From positions 3,488,012-3,552,011 of the forward strand of contig NZ_CP139992.1 of the NCBI RefSeq assembly GCF_034424155.1: DNA of 64,000 bases. Direction: 5' to 3'. Origin of the DNA: Hafnia alvei. GTDB lineage: Bacteria > Pseudomonadota > Gammaproteobacteria > Enterobacterales > Enterobacteriaceae. The notes beneath the pieces were generated by a model that saw only the letters and a list, made by a program, of their open reading frames with translations, searched no databases and had not been told where the DNA came from. The position numbers were made by a program, and so were the translations under genes. Shown piece by piece: positions 16,940 to 26,275 of this stretch (its first letter is position 1; every line of letters starts with the position of its first letter).

Positions 16940-18316
16940 ATGAGCGATTCAACATCAGCGGTATCAAACGAGGTCGAGCCAGCCCATCGGCATAAAAACC
17001 TTACAGAACAGCAGCAGCGGGTTATCAACAAACTCTTCCGCCGTCTGATCGTGTTTTTATTCGTACTGTTTGTATTTTCATTTCTCGATCGTATCAATAT
17101 CGGTTTTGCCGGTTTAACGATGGGAAAAGATCTCGGCCTTAGCTCCACTATGTTTGGGCTCGCGACCACGCTGTTCTATGCCACCTATGTGATTTTCGGC
17201 ATCCCCAGCAATATTATGCTGGGCATCGTCGGCGCACGTCGTTGGATCGCAACGATCATGGTGCTGTGGGGGCTGGCCTCAACGGCAACCATGTTCGCCA
17301 CCGGGCCGCACAGTTTATATGTGCTGCGCATGATCGTAGGTATTACCGAAGCGGGCTTCCTGCCGGGTATCTTGGTTTATCTCACCTACTGGTTCCCAGC
17401 CTATTTCCGTGCCAGAGCCAATGCGCTGTTTATGATAGCTATGCCCGTTACCACCGCGCTCGGCTCGCTGGTTTCCGGCTATATTTTATCGCTCGACGGC
17501 ATTTTGAGCCTCAAAGGCTGGCAATGGCTATTTCTGCTGGAGGGTTTCCCATCGGTGCTATTAGGCATCATCGTTTGGTACTACCTTGACGATAAGCCAT
17601 CGAAAGCCAAATGGTTAACTCAGGAAGATAAAGACTGCCTGCAAGAGATGATGGACAGCGACAATTTGCAGCTGGTACAGCCTGAAGGCGCGCTTAGCCA
17701 CAATGCCTTACAGCGGCCAAGCATGTGGCGTGAAATTTTCACTCCCATCGTGCTGATGTACACGCTGGCCTATTTCTGCCTCACGAATACGCTGAGCGCC
17801 ATTAGTATCTGGACGCCCCAAATCATGCAGAGTTTTAACCAATCGAGCAGCAATATCACGATCGGTTTACTCGCTGCTATTCCGCAGTTTTGCACCATCG
17901 CGGGAATGATTTGGTGGAGCAAACACTCCGACCGCATGCAGGAACGTAAACACCATACTGCGCTGCCGTTTCTGTTTGCTGCCGTCGGTTGGCTACTGGC
18001 TTCCGCAACCGATCACAACATGATCCAGCTGTTGGGGATCATCATGGCCTCCACAGGCTCATTTAGCGCAATGGCGATCTTCTGGACAACGCCCGATCAG
18101 TCGATCAGCCTGCGAGCCAGAGCGGTTGGGATCGCGGTAATCAATGCCACCGGCAACATTGGTTCAGCGGTAAGCCCGCTGCTGATTGGCTGGCTTAAAG
18201 ATCAAACCGGAAACTTCAATTCGGGGCTCTACTTTGTCGCAGGACTGCTGATCGTGGGCGCGATCATTATCTGGTTGATCCCGATGAAAGGCTCACGACC
18301 ACGTGCAACGCCGTAG
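16940..18316 (+). CDS. hpaX: 4-hydroxyphenylacetate permease HpaX
   Basis: MFS transporter of the anion:cation symporter family, 458 residues, about twelve helices. SFLDRINIGFAG in helix 1 and the central loop are typical. In E. coli HpaX imports 4-hydroxyphenylacetate. GAGGGGAAAGG precedes the start. It ends the meta-cleavage/transport unit; two stem-loops follow before hpaA. Confidence 0.88.
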   Translation: MSDSTSAVSNEVEPAHRHKNLTEQQQRVINKLFRRLIVFLFVLFVFSFLDRINIGFAGLTMGKDLGLSSTMFGLATTLFYATYVIFGIPSNIMLGIVGARRWIATIMVLWGLASTATMFATGPHSLYVLRMIVGITEAGFLPGILVYLTYWFPAYFRARANALFMIAMPVTTALGSLVSGYILSLDGILSLKGWQWLFLLEGFPSVLLGIIVWYYLDDKPSKAKWLTQEDKDCLQEMMDSDNLQLVQPEGALSHNALQRPSMWREIFTPIVLMYTLAYFCLTNTLSAISIWTPQIMQSFNQSSSNITIGLLAAIPQFCTIAGMIWWSKHSDRMQERKHHTALPFLFAAVGWLLASATDHNMIQLLGIIMASTGSFSAMAIFWTTPDQSISLRARAVGIAVINATGNIGSAVSPLLIGWLKDQTGNFNSGLYFVAGLLIVGAIIIWLIPMKGSRPRATP

Positions 18317-18342
18317 GATGTAAAGCTTTCACCCAAACTCCC

Positions 18343-18432
18343 CCTCTCCGTTCTGAACCAGAGGGAGAGGTTGGCCGAGACACGTGATTAAAATAAGTCT
18401 TCGTTATGCTCCCTCCCCTGCAAAGGGGAGGG
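18343..18432. repeat. Pair of GC-rich palindromes between hpaX and hpaA
   Basis: CCTCTCC/GGAGAGG (18343-18370) and CCCTCCCCT/AGGGGAGGG (18411-18432), the second followed by CTGGGGTGGGG. This composition is like the short dispersed intergenic repeats seen in several enterobacteria, from memory. A terminator or mRNA-end stabiliser role is possible. Confidence 0.55.
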
Positions 18433-18480
18433 CTGGGGTGGGGTTCTAGAGGTTAGCGTCACCGCAATCAAGGAATAGCC

Positions 18481-19368
18481 ATGAGCCAAATAACCAATAT
18501 CGACATCAGCAAAGACTACGACGAAACGCAAGGCTCTGATGATGTACATTACCAGTCATTCGCCCGCATGGCGGCATTCTTTGGGCGGGATATGAAGCCA
18601 CACCGCCATGATAGTTTTTTCCAAATGCACTTTCTGAATACCGGCCAAATTGAGCTACAGCTCGACGACCACCGCTATTCGGTGCAGGCACCGCTGTTTG
18701 TTCTCACGCCGCCCTCGGTGCCACACGCATTTTTCACCGAACCAGACAGCGACGGCCATGTGCTCACCGTTCGCCAAGAGCTGATTTGGCCGCTGCTGGA
18801 GGTGCTTTATCCCGGCAAACGTGATGCTTTCGATCTGCCAGGTATTTGCCTATCACTGGCCGATAAGCCTCACGAATTAGCGGCGTTAGACCACTATTGG
18901 GCACTGATTGCCCGCGAGTCCACCAGCGAGCTAGGAGGACGCGAACATACGTTGGTACTTTTGGCGCAGGCGGTTTTCACCCTACTGCTACGAAATGTTC
19001 CGCTCGATGAACAATCCTCCAGCGGAATGCGTGGAGAAATGCGCGTTTTCCAGCGTCTTAACCAGCTTATCGACGAAAATTTCCGTCTGCATTGGTCTGT
19101 GCCGGAATATGCTAATAAGCTCGGGATTACGGAATCGAGGCTGACAGACATCTGCCGACGCTTCGCCAACCGTCCTCCCAAACGGTTGATTTTCGACCGC
19201 CAGCTACGCGAGGCCAAACGCCTGCTGCTATTTAGCGACAGTGCCGTGAGTGAAATTGCTTATCAGCTTGGATTTAAAGATCCCGCTTATTTTGCCCGTT
19301 TTTTTAATCGGTTAGTTGGCTGTTCACCCAGCGCCTACCGCGCTGAACAGATCGCCGTTTCACACTGA
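18481..19368 (+). CDS. hpaA: AraC-family activator HpaA
   Basis: A 295-residue regulator: N-terminal cupin-type effector domain (HRHDSFFQMHFLNTGQIELQL at about residues 41-61) and C-terminal double HTH (YANKLGITESRLTDICR, then SEIAYQLGFKDPAYFARFF). In E. coli it activates hpaBC in response to 4-hydroxy- and 3-hydroxyphenylacetate. It sits between hpaX and hpaB as in E. coli W. Confidence 0.9.
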   Translation: MSQITNIDISKDYDETQGSDDVHYQSFARMAAFFGRDMKPHRHDSFFQMHFLNTGQIELQLDDHRYSVQAPLFVLTPPSVPHAFFTEPDSDGHVLTVRQELIWPLLEVLYPGKRDAFDLPGICLSLADKPHELAALDHYWALIARESTSELGGREHTLVLLAQAVFTLLLRNVPLDEQSSSGMRGEMRVFQRLNQLIDENFRLHWSVPEYANKLGITESRLTDICRRFANRPPKRLIFDRQLREAKRLLLFSDSAVSEIAYQLGFKDPAYFARFFNRLVGCSPSAYRAEQIAVSH

Positions 19369-19369
19369 G

Positions 19370-19577
19370 CCAGCACAAAATTCGTGCTGGATCACATTCT
19401 TCCAACAAACCGCCACTCCCGCCTGAAAAGTACCAGTGATTACCTCAAAAGTATCTTCCCGAAACTCGGTTTAAACGCTTCAATTAAGAAACAAAAACAA
19501 AACAATAAATTAACAAACAGCCAGTGAACGCCTTTCAGAAGGTCGTTCTTGGATTCTGACCCTACTGTGAGGTAAAC
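19370..19577 (+). promoter_or_regulatory. hpaBC promoter region
   Basis: A hairpin CCAGCAC/GTGCTGG (19370-19390) ends hpaA. The remaining AT-rich stretch up to the GTGAGGT ribosome-binding site should carry the HpaA-activated hpaBC promoter. I could not define the activator site by eye. Confidence 0.45.
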
Positions 19578-21140
19578 ATGAAACCTGAAGATTTCCGTGC
19601 CGACGCCAAACGCCCGTTAACCGGTGAAGAGTACCTAAAAAGCCTGCAAGATGGCCGTGAGATCTACATCTACGGCGAGCGAGTCAAAGATGTCACCACA
19701 CACCCCGCATTTCGCAACGCGGCGGCGTCGGTAGGACAACTTTATGACGCACTGCACAAGCCTGAGATGCAGGACAAACTGTGCTGGGGAACCGATACCG
19801 GCAGCGGCGGCTATACCCATAAATTCTTCCGCTTTGCGAAAAGCAGCGATGATTTACGCCAGCAGCGCGATGCTATCGCCGAATGGTCACGATTAAGCTA
19901 CGGCTGGATGGGGCGTACTCCTGATTACAAGGCCGCATTTGGCAGCGCATTAGGCGCAAATCCCGCATTTTATGGGCAGTTTGAAGCCAATGCCCGTCAC
20001 TGGTATCAGCGTATTCAGGAAACCGGGCTCTATTTCAACCATGCCATCGTCAACCCGCCTATCGATCGCCATAAGCCCGCTGACGAAGTGAAAGACGTCT
20101 ACATCAAACTCGAAAAAGAAACGGATGCCGGCATTATCGTCAGCGGTGCCAAAGTGGTGGCAACCAACTCAGCGCTCACTCACTACAACATGATCGGTTT
20201 TGGTTCTGCTCAGGTCATGGGTGAAAACCCGGATTTTGCGCTGATGTTTGTCGCGCCGATGCACGCCGACGGCGTCAAACTCATTTCACGCGCCTCTTAC
20301 GAAATGGTCGCAGGCGCAACCGGCTCTCCTTACGACTATCCGCTCTCTAGCCGCTTCGACGAAAACGATGCGATTCTGGTAATGGATAAAGTCCTGATCC
20401 CGTGGGAGAACGTGCTGATCTATCGTGACTTCGACCGCTGTCGCCGCTGGACAATGGAAGGTGGCTTTGCGCGCATGTATCCCCTTCAAGCCTGTGTGCG
20501 CTTGGCGGTTAAACTCGACTTCATCACCGCGTTGTTGAAAAAGAGTCTGGAATGTACCGGAACTTCTGAGTTCCGCGGCGTACAGGCCGATCTCGGCGAA
20601 GTTGTCGCGTGGCGAAATATGTTTTGGGCGCTGAGCGATTCGATGTGTTCGGAAGCCACGCCGTGGGTGAACGGTGCTTATTTACCCGATCACGCCGCGC
20701 TACAAACCTACCGCGTCATGGCCCCAATGGCCTATGCCAAAATCAAAAACATTATCGAGCGCAACGTCACCAGCGGCCTGATTTATCTGCCGTCCAGCGC
20801 GCGCGATCTGAATAATCCAGAGATAGATAAATACCTCGCCCGCTATGTACGCGGCTCAAACGGCATGGATCACGTTGAACGCATCAAGATTTTAAAACTG
20901 ATGTGGGACGCCATCGGCAGTGAGTTCGGCGGTCGTCATGAGCTTTATGAAATCAACTACTCAGGCAGCCAAGATGAAATCCGTCTGCAATGTCTGCGTC
21001 AGGCACAAACCTCCGGCAATATGGATCGCATGATGGCTATGGTTGATCGCTGTCTGTCGGAATATGACCAGCACGGTTGGACCGTTCCACACCTGCACAA
21101 TAACAACGATATTAATATGTTAGACAAGCTGCTGAAATAA
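19578..21140 (+). CDS. hpaB: 4-hydroxyphenylacetate 3-monooxygenase, oxygenase subunit HpaB
   Basis: FADH2-utilising monooxygenase large subunit, exactly 520 residues as in E. coli, hydroxylating 4-hydroxyphenylacetate to homoprotocatechuate. Start MKPEDFRADAKRPLTGEEYL, FAD/substrate-site region ISRASYEMVAGATGSPYDYP and SSRFDENDAI are diagnostic. It needs FADH2 from HpaC, encoded 19 bases downstream. Confidence 0.95.
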   Translation: MKPEDFRADAKRPLTGEEYLKSLQDGREIYIYGERVKDVTTHPAFRNAAASVGQLYDALHKPEMQDKLCWGTDTGSGGYTHKFFRFAKSSDDLRQQRDAIAEWSRLSYGWMGRTPDYKAAFGSALGANPAFYGQFEANARHWYQRIQETGLYFNHAIVNPPIDRHKPADEVKDVYIKLEKETDAGIIVSGAKVVATNSALTHYNMIGFGSAQVMGENPDFALMFVAPMHADGVKLISRASYEMVAGATGSPYDYPLSSRFDENDAILVMDKVLIPWENVLIYRDFDRCRRWTMEGGFARMYPLQACVRLAVKLDFITALLKKSLECTGTSEFRGVQADLGEVVAWRNMFWALSDSMCSEATPWVNGAYLPDHAALQTYRVMAPMAYAKIKNIIERNVTSGLIYLPSSARDLNNPEIDKYLARYVRGSNGMDHVERIKILKLMWDAIGSEFGGRHELYEINYSGSQDEIRLQCLRQAQTSGNMDRMMAMVDRCLSEYDQHGWTVPHLHNNNDINMLDKLLK

Positions 21141-21159
21141 TCAGTAGCGGGAGGCCAGT

Positions 21160-21672
21160 ATGTCTTTAGAAAATGAACACCGTCTACGTTTTCGCGATGC
21201 CATGTCCAGCCTATCGGCAGCGGTCAACATCGTGACCACCGATGGCCCTGCGGGTCGCTGTGGGATAACCGCCACCGCCGTCTGCTCGGTAACGGATACA
21301 CCGCCGTCGCTGATGGTATGCATCAACAGTAACAGCGCGATGAACCCTGTTTTTCAGGAGAACGGCAAACTCTGCGTCAACGTGCTTAGCCATGAGCAAG
21401 AACTGATGGCGCGACATTTTGCGGGGATGACGGGCACCAGCATGGAAGAACGCTTTAGCTGGGATATCTGGACCAAAGGCATTCTCGGTCAACCGATGCT
21501 GCGCGGAACCCTAGCCAGTCTCGAAGGTGAAATTGAACAGGTACAAACTATCGGTACACATCTGGTGTATTTGGTGCAGATCAAACAGATTACGCTGAGT
21601 GAAGCAGGACACGGACTGATTTACTTCAAGCGCCATTTTCATCCGGTGATGCTCGAAGCCGTTGCAGTATAA
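21160..21672 (+). CDS. hpaC: Flavin reductase HpaC
   Basis: NADH:flavin oxidoreductase (170 residues) of the short-chain flavin reductase family, supplying FADH2 to HpaB. AAVNIVTTDGPAGRCGITATAVCSV and the C-terminal YFKRHFHP-type end are typical. Co-transcribed with hpaB and followed by a strong terminator. Confidence 0.95.
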   Translation: MSLENEHRLRFRDAMSSLSAAVNIVTTDGPAGRCGITATAVCSVTDTPPSLMVCINSNSAMNPVFQENGKLCVNVLSHEQELMARHFAGMTGTSMEERFSWDIWTKGILGQPMLRGTLASLEGEIEQVQTIGTHLVYLVQIKQITLSEAGHGLIYFKRHFHPVMLEAVAV

Positions 21673-21698
21673 ACTCACCCTAGGCTAATCACATATTG

Positions 21699-21732
21699 GG
21701 CCAAGCAACATCACGTTTGCTTGGCCTTTTTT
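21699..21732 (+). terminator. Intrinsic terminator after hpaC
   Basis: GGCCAAGCAA/TTGCTTGGCC stem followed by TTTTTT. It probably also serves the convergent yddG. Confidence 0.9.
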
Positions 21733-21738
21733 GGCCGG

Positions 21739-22650
21739 TTATTTAGCCGTTTTATTCCCCCACTTCGGCTTGGTCGACAGCCAACAAATAATAGCGCCCG
21801 CTGTGACGGCGCAAACGCCTAGCCAGAACGTGGGCGGCAACAAAGAAGATAAAATTAGCGAGGCAAATAACGCGGAAAGGATAGGCGTGAAATAAGAGAG
21901 CGTCGCTAACAGATTAATATCCCCGCGAATCATACCGATATTCCACGCGGCATAACCAAAGCCCATCGCAGCACCGGCCATAGCGATATAAAACGCGCTG
22001 TGCAAAGAGAGAGTAAAACTCTCAGCTCCGCCTAATAACCATTTAATCCACAAACAGACGGCGGTGAGCGCGAAGAACAGCGCCGCTGCATTTTGTCCAT
22101 TGGCATATTTATTCGTCACAACGCAATACACCGCCCACAGGATCGCGCCAACAAAGGCCAATACATAACTAACCGGATGAGCAACGATATTCTCAGCCAT
22201 CCCAGAAAGTGAGGCTAATGAACCGCCGCTTATCACCACTGTTACGCCTAATAAAGACAGCAACACACCCAGTAGTAAACTGATTTTTAGCCGGCCACCG
22301 CTACACAAAAAAGAGAGCAGCACGGTAAAACTCGGCCATAAATAGTTAATCACGGAAACTTCAATCGACTGAGCTCGCGTGGTGGCATAACCCAGCGCCA
22401 AAGAGAGGCAGACTTCATAGCTGGCAAACAAAGCGCCCCCAGCTAACAAATAAACCGGTTTAAAGGCGCGCAGTTTGGGAGAACCCAACAGAATGAAAAG
22501 AAATATAGAACCCGCCGTATAGATCAACGCGGCACCTGCTACTGGCCCAACGCCTTCGCTAACGTTACGAATCAAGCCAACGATGGTGCTCCAAAGCAAG
22601 ATGGCCAAGATGCCACAAGCGTTTGCTTTCGTTCTGCTACTGCTATCCAT
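21739..22650 (-). CDS. yddG: Aromatic amino acid exporter YddG (DMT/EamA family)
   Basis: Ten-helix DMT-superfamily transporter, 303 residues, with two EamA repeats. Conserved YddG features include ACGILAILLWSTIVGLIRNVSE, FASYEVCLSLALGYA, EVSVINYLWPSFTVLLS and GYAAWNIGMIRGD. In E. coli it exports Phe, Tyr, Trp and methyl viologen. Nothing ties it to the hpa operon beyond position and aromatic substrates. Confidence 0.85.
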   Translation of the reverse strand: MDSSSRTKANACGILAILLWSTIVGLIRNVSEGVGPVAGAALIYTAGSIFLFILLGSPKLRAFKPVYLLAGGALFASYEVCLSLALGYATTRAQSIEVSVINYLWPSFTVLLSFLCSGGRLKISLLLGVLLSLLGVTVVISGGSLASLSGMAENIVAHPVSYVLAFVGAILWAVYCVVTNKYANGQNAAALFFALTAVCLWIKWLLGGAESFTLSLHSAFYIAMAGAAMGFGYAAWNIGMIRGDINLLATLSYFTPILSALFASLILSSLLPPTFWLGVCAVTAGAIICWLSTKPKWGNKTAK

Positions 22651-23024
22651 ACTGCCTCGCAGTGAATAAAAGAGAGAGAAAAATTTATCCCAAAAAGATA
22701 GCGCTGATTGGGCAGCTCACGTTAAGCATTCTCACGTATTCAGATAGATAAATCCAACAACATCAGCATGGATATTATCTAAATAGCCATAAACAGTGGT
22801 GTAGTGGCACACATAAAATCAGCCGATTTATCGTCTAGCCTCAGGAAAAAAAGTATTAAGCACAATATGTTAAATTGAAAATTTATTTTCACCCAAAGAG
22901 AAAGCCACAAAAAGACAATATCCACACAATTTATATGACTTAGAAAAATAGATTTATGATCCAAAAGCATTAATTAACCTAAATTTATTCTTAATTCTAA
23001 AAATAATTACCCACCTAACTAAAT
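22651..23024. other. AT-rich intergenic gap
   Basis: Between yddG and the Fur box. No coding sequence with a credible start was found. It should carry the yddG promoter and the upstream part of the exbB promoter. Confidence 0.5.
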
Positions 23025-23043
23025 GAGAATGATAATGAGTATC
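23025..23043. promoter_or_regulatory. Fur box upstream of exbB
   Basis: GAGAATGATAATGAGTATC matches 16 of 19 positions of the Fur consensus. It lies 82 bases upstream of the exbB start, so the six-gene uptake operon is predicted to be iron-repressed. Confidence 0.85.
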
Positions 23044-23124
23044 ATTTGATCTAAATCTTTGCTAGCATCCTGTCCGCAATAAATGCAGTTCAATCCAATG
23101 AAAAAAATAAAACGGAGGCTCCGC

Positions 23125-23991
23125 ATGGCATTAGCGGAAAACTTTTTGGCACAGTTCACCCTTTTTAACGGCAAGTTCAGCAGGATGCTAAAACAATCTC
23201 TGGCGCTATTCCTCAGCTTTGGTATAGCCGGATACGCAGGCGCAGACCCCCTTATTAGCGAGCAGGGAAGCAGCATTCAAAACGTTTCTACCGGTGGAAT
23301 TTCATCGCTGGATCTTTCTATTTTCGGCATGTATCAGCAGGCTGATATTGTGGTGAAAAGCGTGATGATTGGATTAATCGTTATATCCGTTATCACATGG
23401 ACCATCTTATTTGCCAAAAGTATTGCGCTACTGCGGGCTAAACAACAATTACGGCGCGAATATCGTTTACTGTTTCCATCTAATTCTTTATCCACGGCCT
23501 GTGAATTATCGCAGTCCTTCGCCGAGAACAGCATAAGCGCAGCCCTATTACGCGATGCTCAGGATGAAAAACAGCTTTCAACACACGCCTCCGATCTCAA
23601 CGGTATTAAAGACCGAACCAATTTCCGCCTCGATCGTCGCGTTGCGGCCTATGGTCGCCAGCTTGCCAAAGGCAACGGCTATCTCGCCACCATTGGTGCC
23701 GTTGCACCGTTTATCGGCTTATTCGGTACCGTTTGGGGCATCATGAATAGCTTTATCGGCATTGCACATTCGCAAACGACCAATCTGGCCGTCGTTGCGC
23801 CGGGCATCGCCGAAGCATTACTCGCTACCGCCATGGGGCTGATTGCCGCGATCCCTGCCGTGGTGATTTACAACCTGTTCAGCCGCATGATTAACGAACA
23901 TCGCGCACAGGTGGGAGATGCAGCCGCGCAAATTCTGTTGCTGCTGAGCCGCGATCTAGACCTTAACGCGCCCCAAAAGCAGGTGGGATAG
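23125..23991 (+). CDS. exbB: ExbB, TonB-system proton channel subunit
   Basis: Inner-membrane MotA/TolQ/ExbB protein, 288 residues. An N-terminal export segment (LKQSLALFLSFGIAGYAGA) precedes three helices; the diagnostic region GNGYLATIGAVAPFIGLFGTVWGIMNSF and the helix with ALLATAMGLIAAIPAVVIYN are intact. The frame opens at 23083, but ATG 23125 has GGAGG six bases upstream. Energises the TonB protein encoded in the same operon. Confidence 0.9.
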   Translation: MALAENFLAQFTLFNGKFSRMLKQSLALFLSFGIAGYAGADPLISEQGSSIQNVSTGGISSLDLSIFGMYQQADIVVKSVMIGLIVISVITWTILFAKSIALLRAKQQLRREYRLLFPSNSLSTACELSQSFAENSISAALLRDAQDEKQLSTHASDLNGIKDRTNFRLDRRVAAYGRQLAKGNGYLATIGAVAPFIGLFGTVWGIMNSFIGIAHSQTTNLAVVAPGIAEALLATAMGLIAAIPAVVIYNLFSRMINEHRAQVGDAAAQILLLLSRDLDLNAPQKQVG

Positions 23992-23995
23992 CGGT

Positions 23996-24430
23996 ATGGC
24001 ACTGCACATTCATGATTATTCCGCTGGCGAATCCGCCGAAAGCCGTGAGATTCACGACATCAACGTCACGCCTTTTATCGACGTCATGCTGGTCTTGCTG
24101 ATTATTTTTATGGTCGCCGCGCCACTGGCAACCGTCGATATTCGCGTGAACTTACCGGCATCCTCGGCCCAGCCGCAGCCACGCCCAGATAAGCCGGTCT
24201 ATCTGACCATTAAAGCAGATAAACAGCTTTATCTCGGTGATGCGCTAACCACCAGCGATCGGCTCAGCGAGCAGCTCAATGAGCAAACCAAAGCAGACAA
24301 GGACACCACCATTTTTCTGCAAGCAGATAAAGCGGTGGACTACGCCACGCTAATGACGGTGATGGATACGCTACGCACGGCGGGTTATCTCAAGGTGGGA
24401 TTAGTCAGTATGGAATCGGTCGCGCCCTAA
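23996..24430 (+). CDS. exbD: ExbD, TonB-system proton channel subunit
   Basis: A 144-residue single-pass protein. INVTPFIDVMLVLLIIFMVA contains the essential membrane aspartate, followed by a periplasmic domain. It begins four bases after exbB stops, so translation is coupled. Confidence 0.92.
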   Translation: MALHIHDYSAGESAESREIHDINVTPFIDVMLVLLIIFMVAAPLATVDIRVNLPASSAQPQPRPDKPVYLTIKADKQLYLGDALTTSDRLSEQLNEQTKADKDTTIFLQADKAVDYATLMTVMDTLRTAGYLKVGLVSMESVAP

Positions 24431-24508
24431 CCTGCGTTGAGCTAATCCCGACTCATTATTAAACATTTTATAATATAGCGGCCAAGCGGCCGCCTTTAGG
24501 CCAAAGAC

Positions 24509-25390
24509 ATGAGCACACTATTTAGCCTTAAGTCTCTGATTATATTAGCCACATTAGCACTCAGTGCATGCAGCCAACCAACATTGACTCGACCATCACG
24601 CGCATCCGCGTTGAACGATGTAAACACCTTGGGCACCATCATCGATTTGCACAACGGTGAAACCCTAACCAGCCAGGAGTTACTCACGCGTGTCGCGCCG
24701 CAGCCACGGCTTATCGTCGGAGAAAAACACGATAACGCGCAGCATCACCTGATTGAAATGTGGTTGATCAAAAATCTTCCGCAACAGCGCCCACAGGGCA
24801 GCGTACTGCTAGAAATGCTGACCATCGATCAACAGCCACGCGTCGATCAGCTCAAAAAATGGTTAAAAGACGATCCGATGGTGCGCGAAGGTCGTATTCA
24901 GACCTTGATAAACTGGCAACAAGGCTGGCCTTGGGAGATGTATCACGGCGTCGTGATGCAAACCTTGCGTGCCCCTTACCCTCTACTGGTAGCGAATCTC
25001 TCCCGCGAACAGGTGCAGTCTTTATATAAAAACCCACAGCTTCCCGCTGGAAAAATCTCCACCGCGCCACAGGTACAAAACGCGATTCGTGAAACCATCG
25101 TCACGATGCACGATGGGAAAATCGAACCCGCGCAGTTAAAAGCGATGCTCGCCATTCAACAGCAGCGCGATCGGTTTATGGCGCAGCAGCTTCTTGCAGC
25201 TCCAGCGCCAGCCATGCTGATTGCCGGTGGCTACCACGCAGCAAAAACCATGGGCGTTCCGCTGCATATGCAAGATCTCGCCCCCTCATCACGCCCGATC
25301 GTTTTGATGCTGGCAGAGACAGGTATGAATATTACCTTGGCGCAGGCTGATTACGTTTGGTACGTCCCTCAGCCAAAAACTGAGCAGTAA
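24509..25390 (+). CDS. ChaN/PhuW-like lipoprotein of iron/heme uptake loci
   Basis: A 293-residue lipoprotein: hydrophobic signal ending in the lipobox LSAC (Cys at about residue 21), then the ChaN/Tiki-like domain with VGEKHDNAQHH (metal or heme site) and IAGGYHAAKTMGVPLHM near the C-terminus. ChaN of Campylobacter binds heme. Position between exbD and tonB supports a role in iron or heme acquisition. It could instead be a metal-dependent protease-like protein of the same fold. Confidence 0.8.
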   Translation: MSTLFSLKSLIILATLALSACSQPTLTRPSRASALNDVNTLGTIIDLHNGETLTSQELLTRVAPQPRLIVGEKHDNAQHHLIEMWLIKNLPQQRPQGSVLLEMLTIDQQPRVDQLKKWLKDDPMVREGRIQTLINWQQGWPWEMYHGVVMQTLRAPYPLLVANLSREQVQSLYKNPQLPAGKISTAPQVQNAIRETIVTMHDGKIEPAQLKAMLAIQQQRDRFMAQQLLAAPAPAMLIAGGYHAAKTMGVPLHMQDLAPSSRPIVLMLAETGMNITLAQADYVWYVPQPKTEQ

Positions 25391-25400
25391 GTAAACCACT

Positions 25401-26183
25401 ATGGATATTCTCTATAACGCACAGCCTAAATGGGGCCGCTGGTTTATCTTCGCGCTGGCGGTTCATGGCACACTTTTAGCGGCATTAGTTTGGCGTCCAT
25501 CGGATGCCACTCCGCCCTATCAACCGCCTCCGGCGGTAATGCTGCAGTGGGCTGAAACCATCCAAGCGCCTGCTTCCCCTACGCCGTTGCCGATTGGCAT
25601 TGCTCAACAGCAGTCAGCGGCGGCAGAGGAAAAACAACAGGTTAAGGATAAAGCGCAGCCAAAGCTGGTGGTAGCAAAAGAAGCCATCATAGAGGTGGCA
25701 AAGCAGAAAAAATCGGCTGACGGAGAAAAGAAAAAGCCGCGCCCGATAAATAAGATTAAAGATCAAACCAGCGATGCCAGCCATGCCGCCATAGCCAGCA
25801 ACGCAGCACCTCAGGCAAATACGCTATCACCCAACATTGCGGCACCGTTCAACAGCGATGCCACCAAGCGTAATAGCGAAAAAGTTTCGTGGGAAAGCTT
25901 GGTTAAGGGTCATCTAAACCGATATAAAAAGTATCCCCTTGATGCCCGCCGACGCGCTCGTACTGGCCTCGCCGTGGTGACGTTCACCGTAAATGCGGCA
26001 GGTTTCGTGCAGGGTAATCAGCTCTATGCCTCATCCGGCACCATTTCGTTGGATCGTGAGGCGGTCGAAGTGTTAGAGCGAGCCCAGCCGCTGCCAAAAC
26101 CACCGGCGGAAATATTAAACGGCGGACTTTATAGCGTAAGAATGCCGATCAACTTTGATTTAGCGGAATTAAAACAGCAGTAA
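25401..26183 (+). CDS. tonB: TonB-family energy transducer
   Basis: A 260-residue protein: N-terminal anchor WGRWFIFALAVHGTLLAALVW, a Pro- and Lys-rich spacer (about residues 35-160), and the C-terminal TonB domain with YPLDARRRARTGLAVVTFTV and LPKPPAEI. This is a second, dedicated TonB distinct from the housekeeping gene. It starts ten bases after the ChaN-like gene. Confidence 0.9.
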   Translation: MDILYNAQPKWGRWFIFALAVHGTLLAALVWRPSDATPPYQPPPAVMLQWAETIQAPASPTPLPIGIAQQQSAAAEEKQQVKDKAQPKLVVAKEAIIEVAKQKKSADGEKKKPRPINKIKDQTSDASHAAIASNAAPQANTLSPNIAAPFNSDATKRNSEKVSWESLVKGHLNRYKKYPLDARRRARTGLAVVTFTVNAAGFVQGNQLYASSGTISLDREAVEVLERAQPLPKPPAEILNGGLYSVRMPINFDLAELKQQ

Positions 26184-26275
26184 GTCATCGCGGCTGGCAC
26201 TAATAAATCACTTATTTTCATGCTGAAATTTTCTGGCAGGGCACTCTATCGCCCAAAAAACCAAAAGGACGCACC

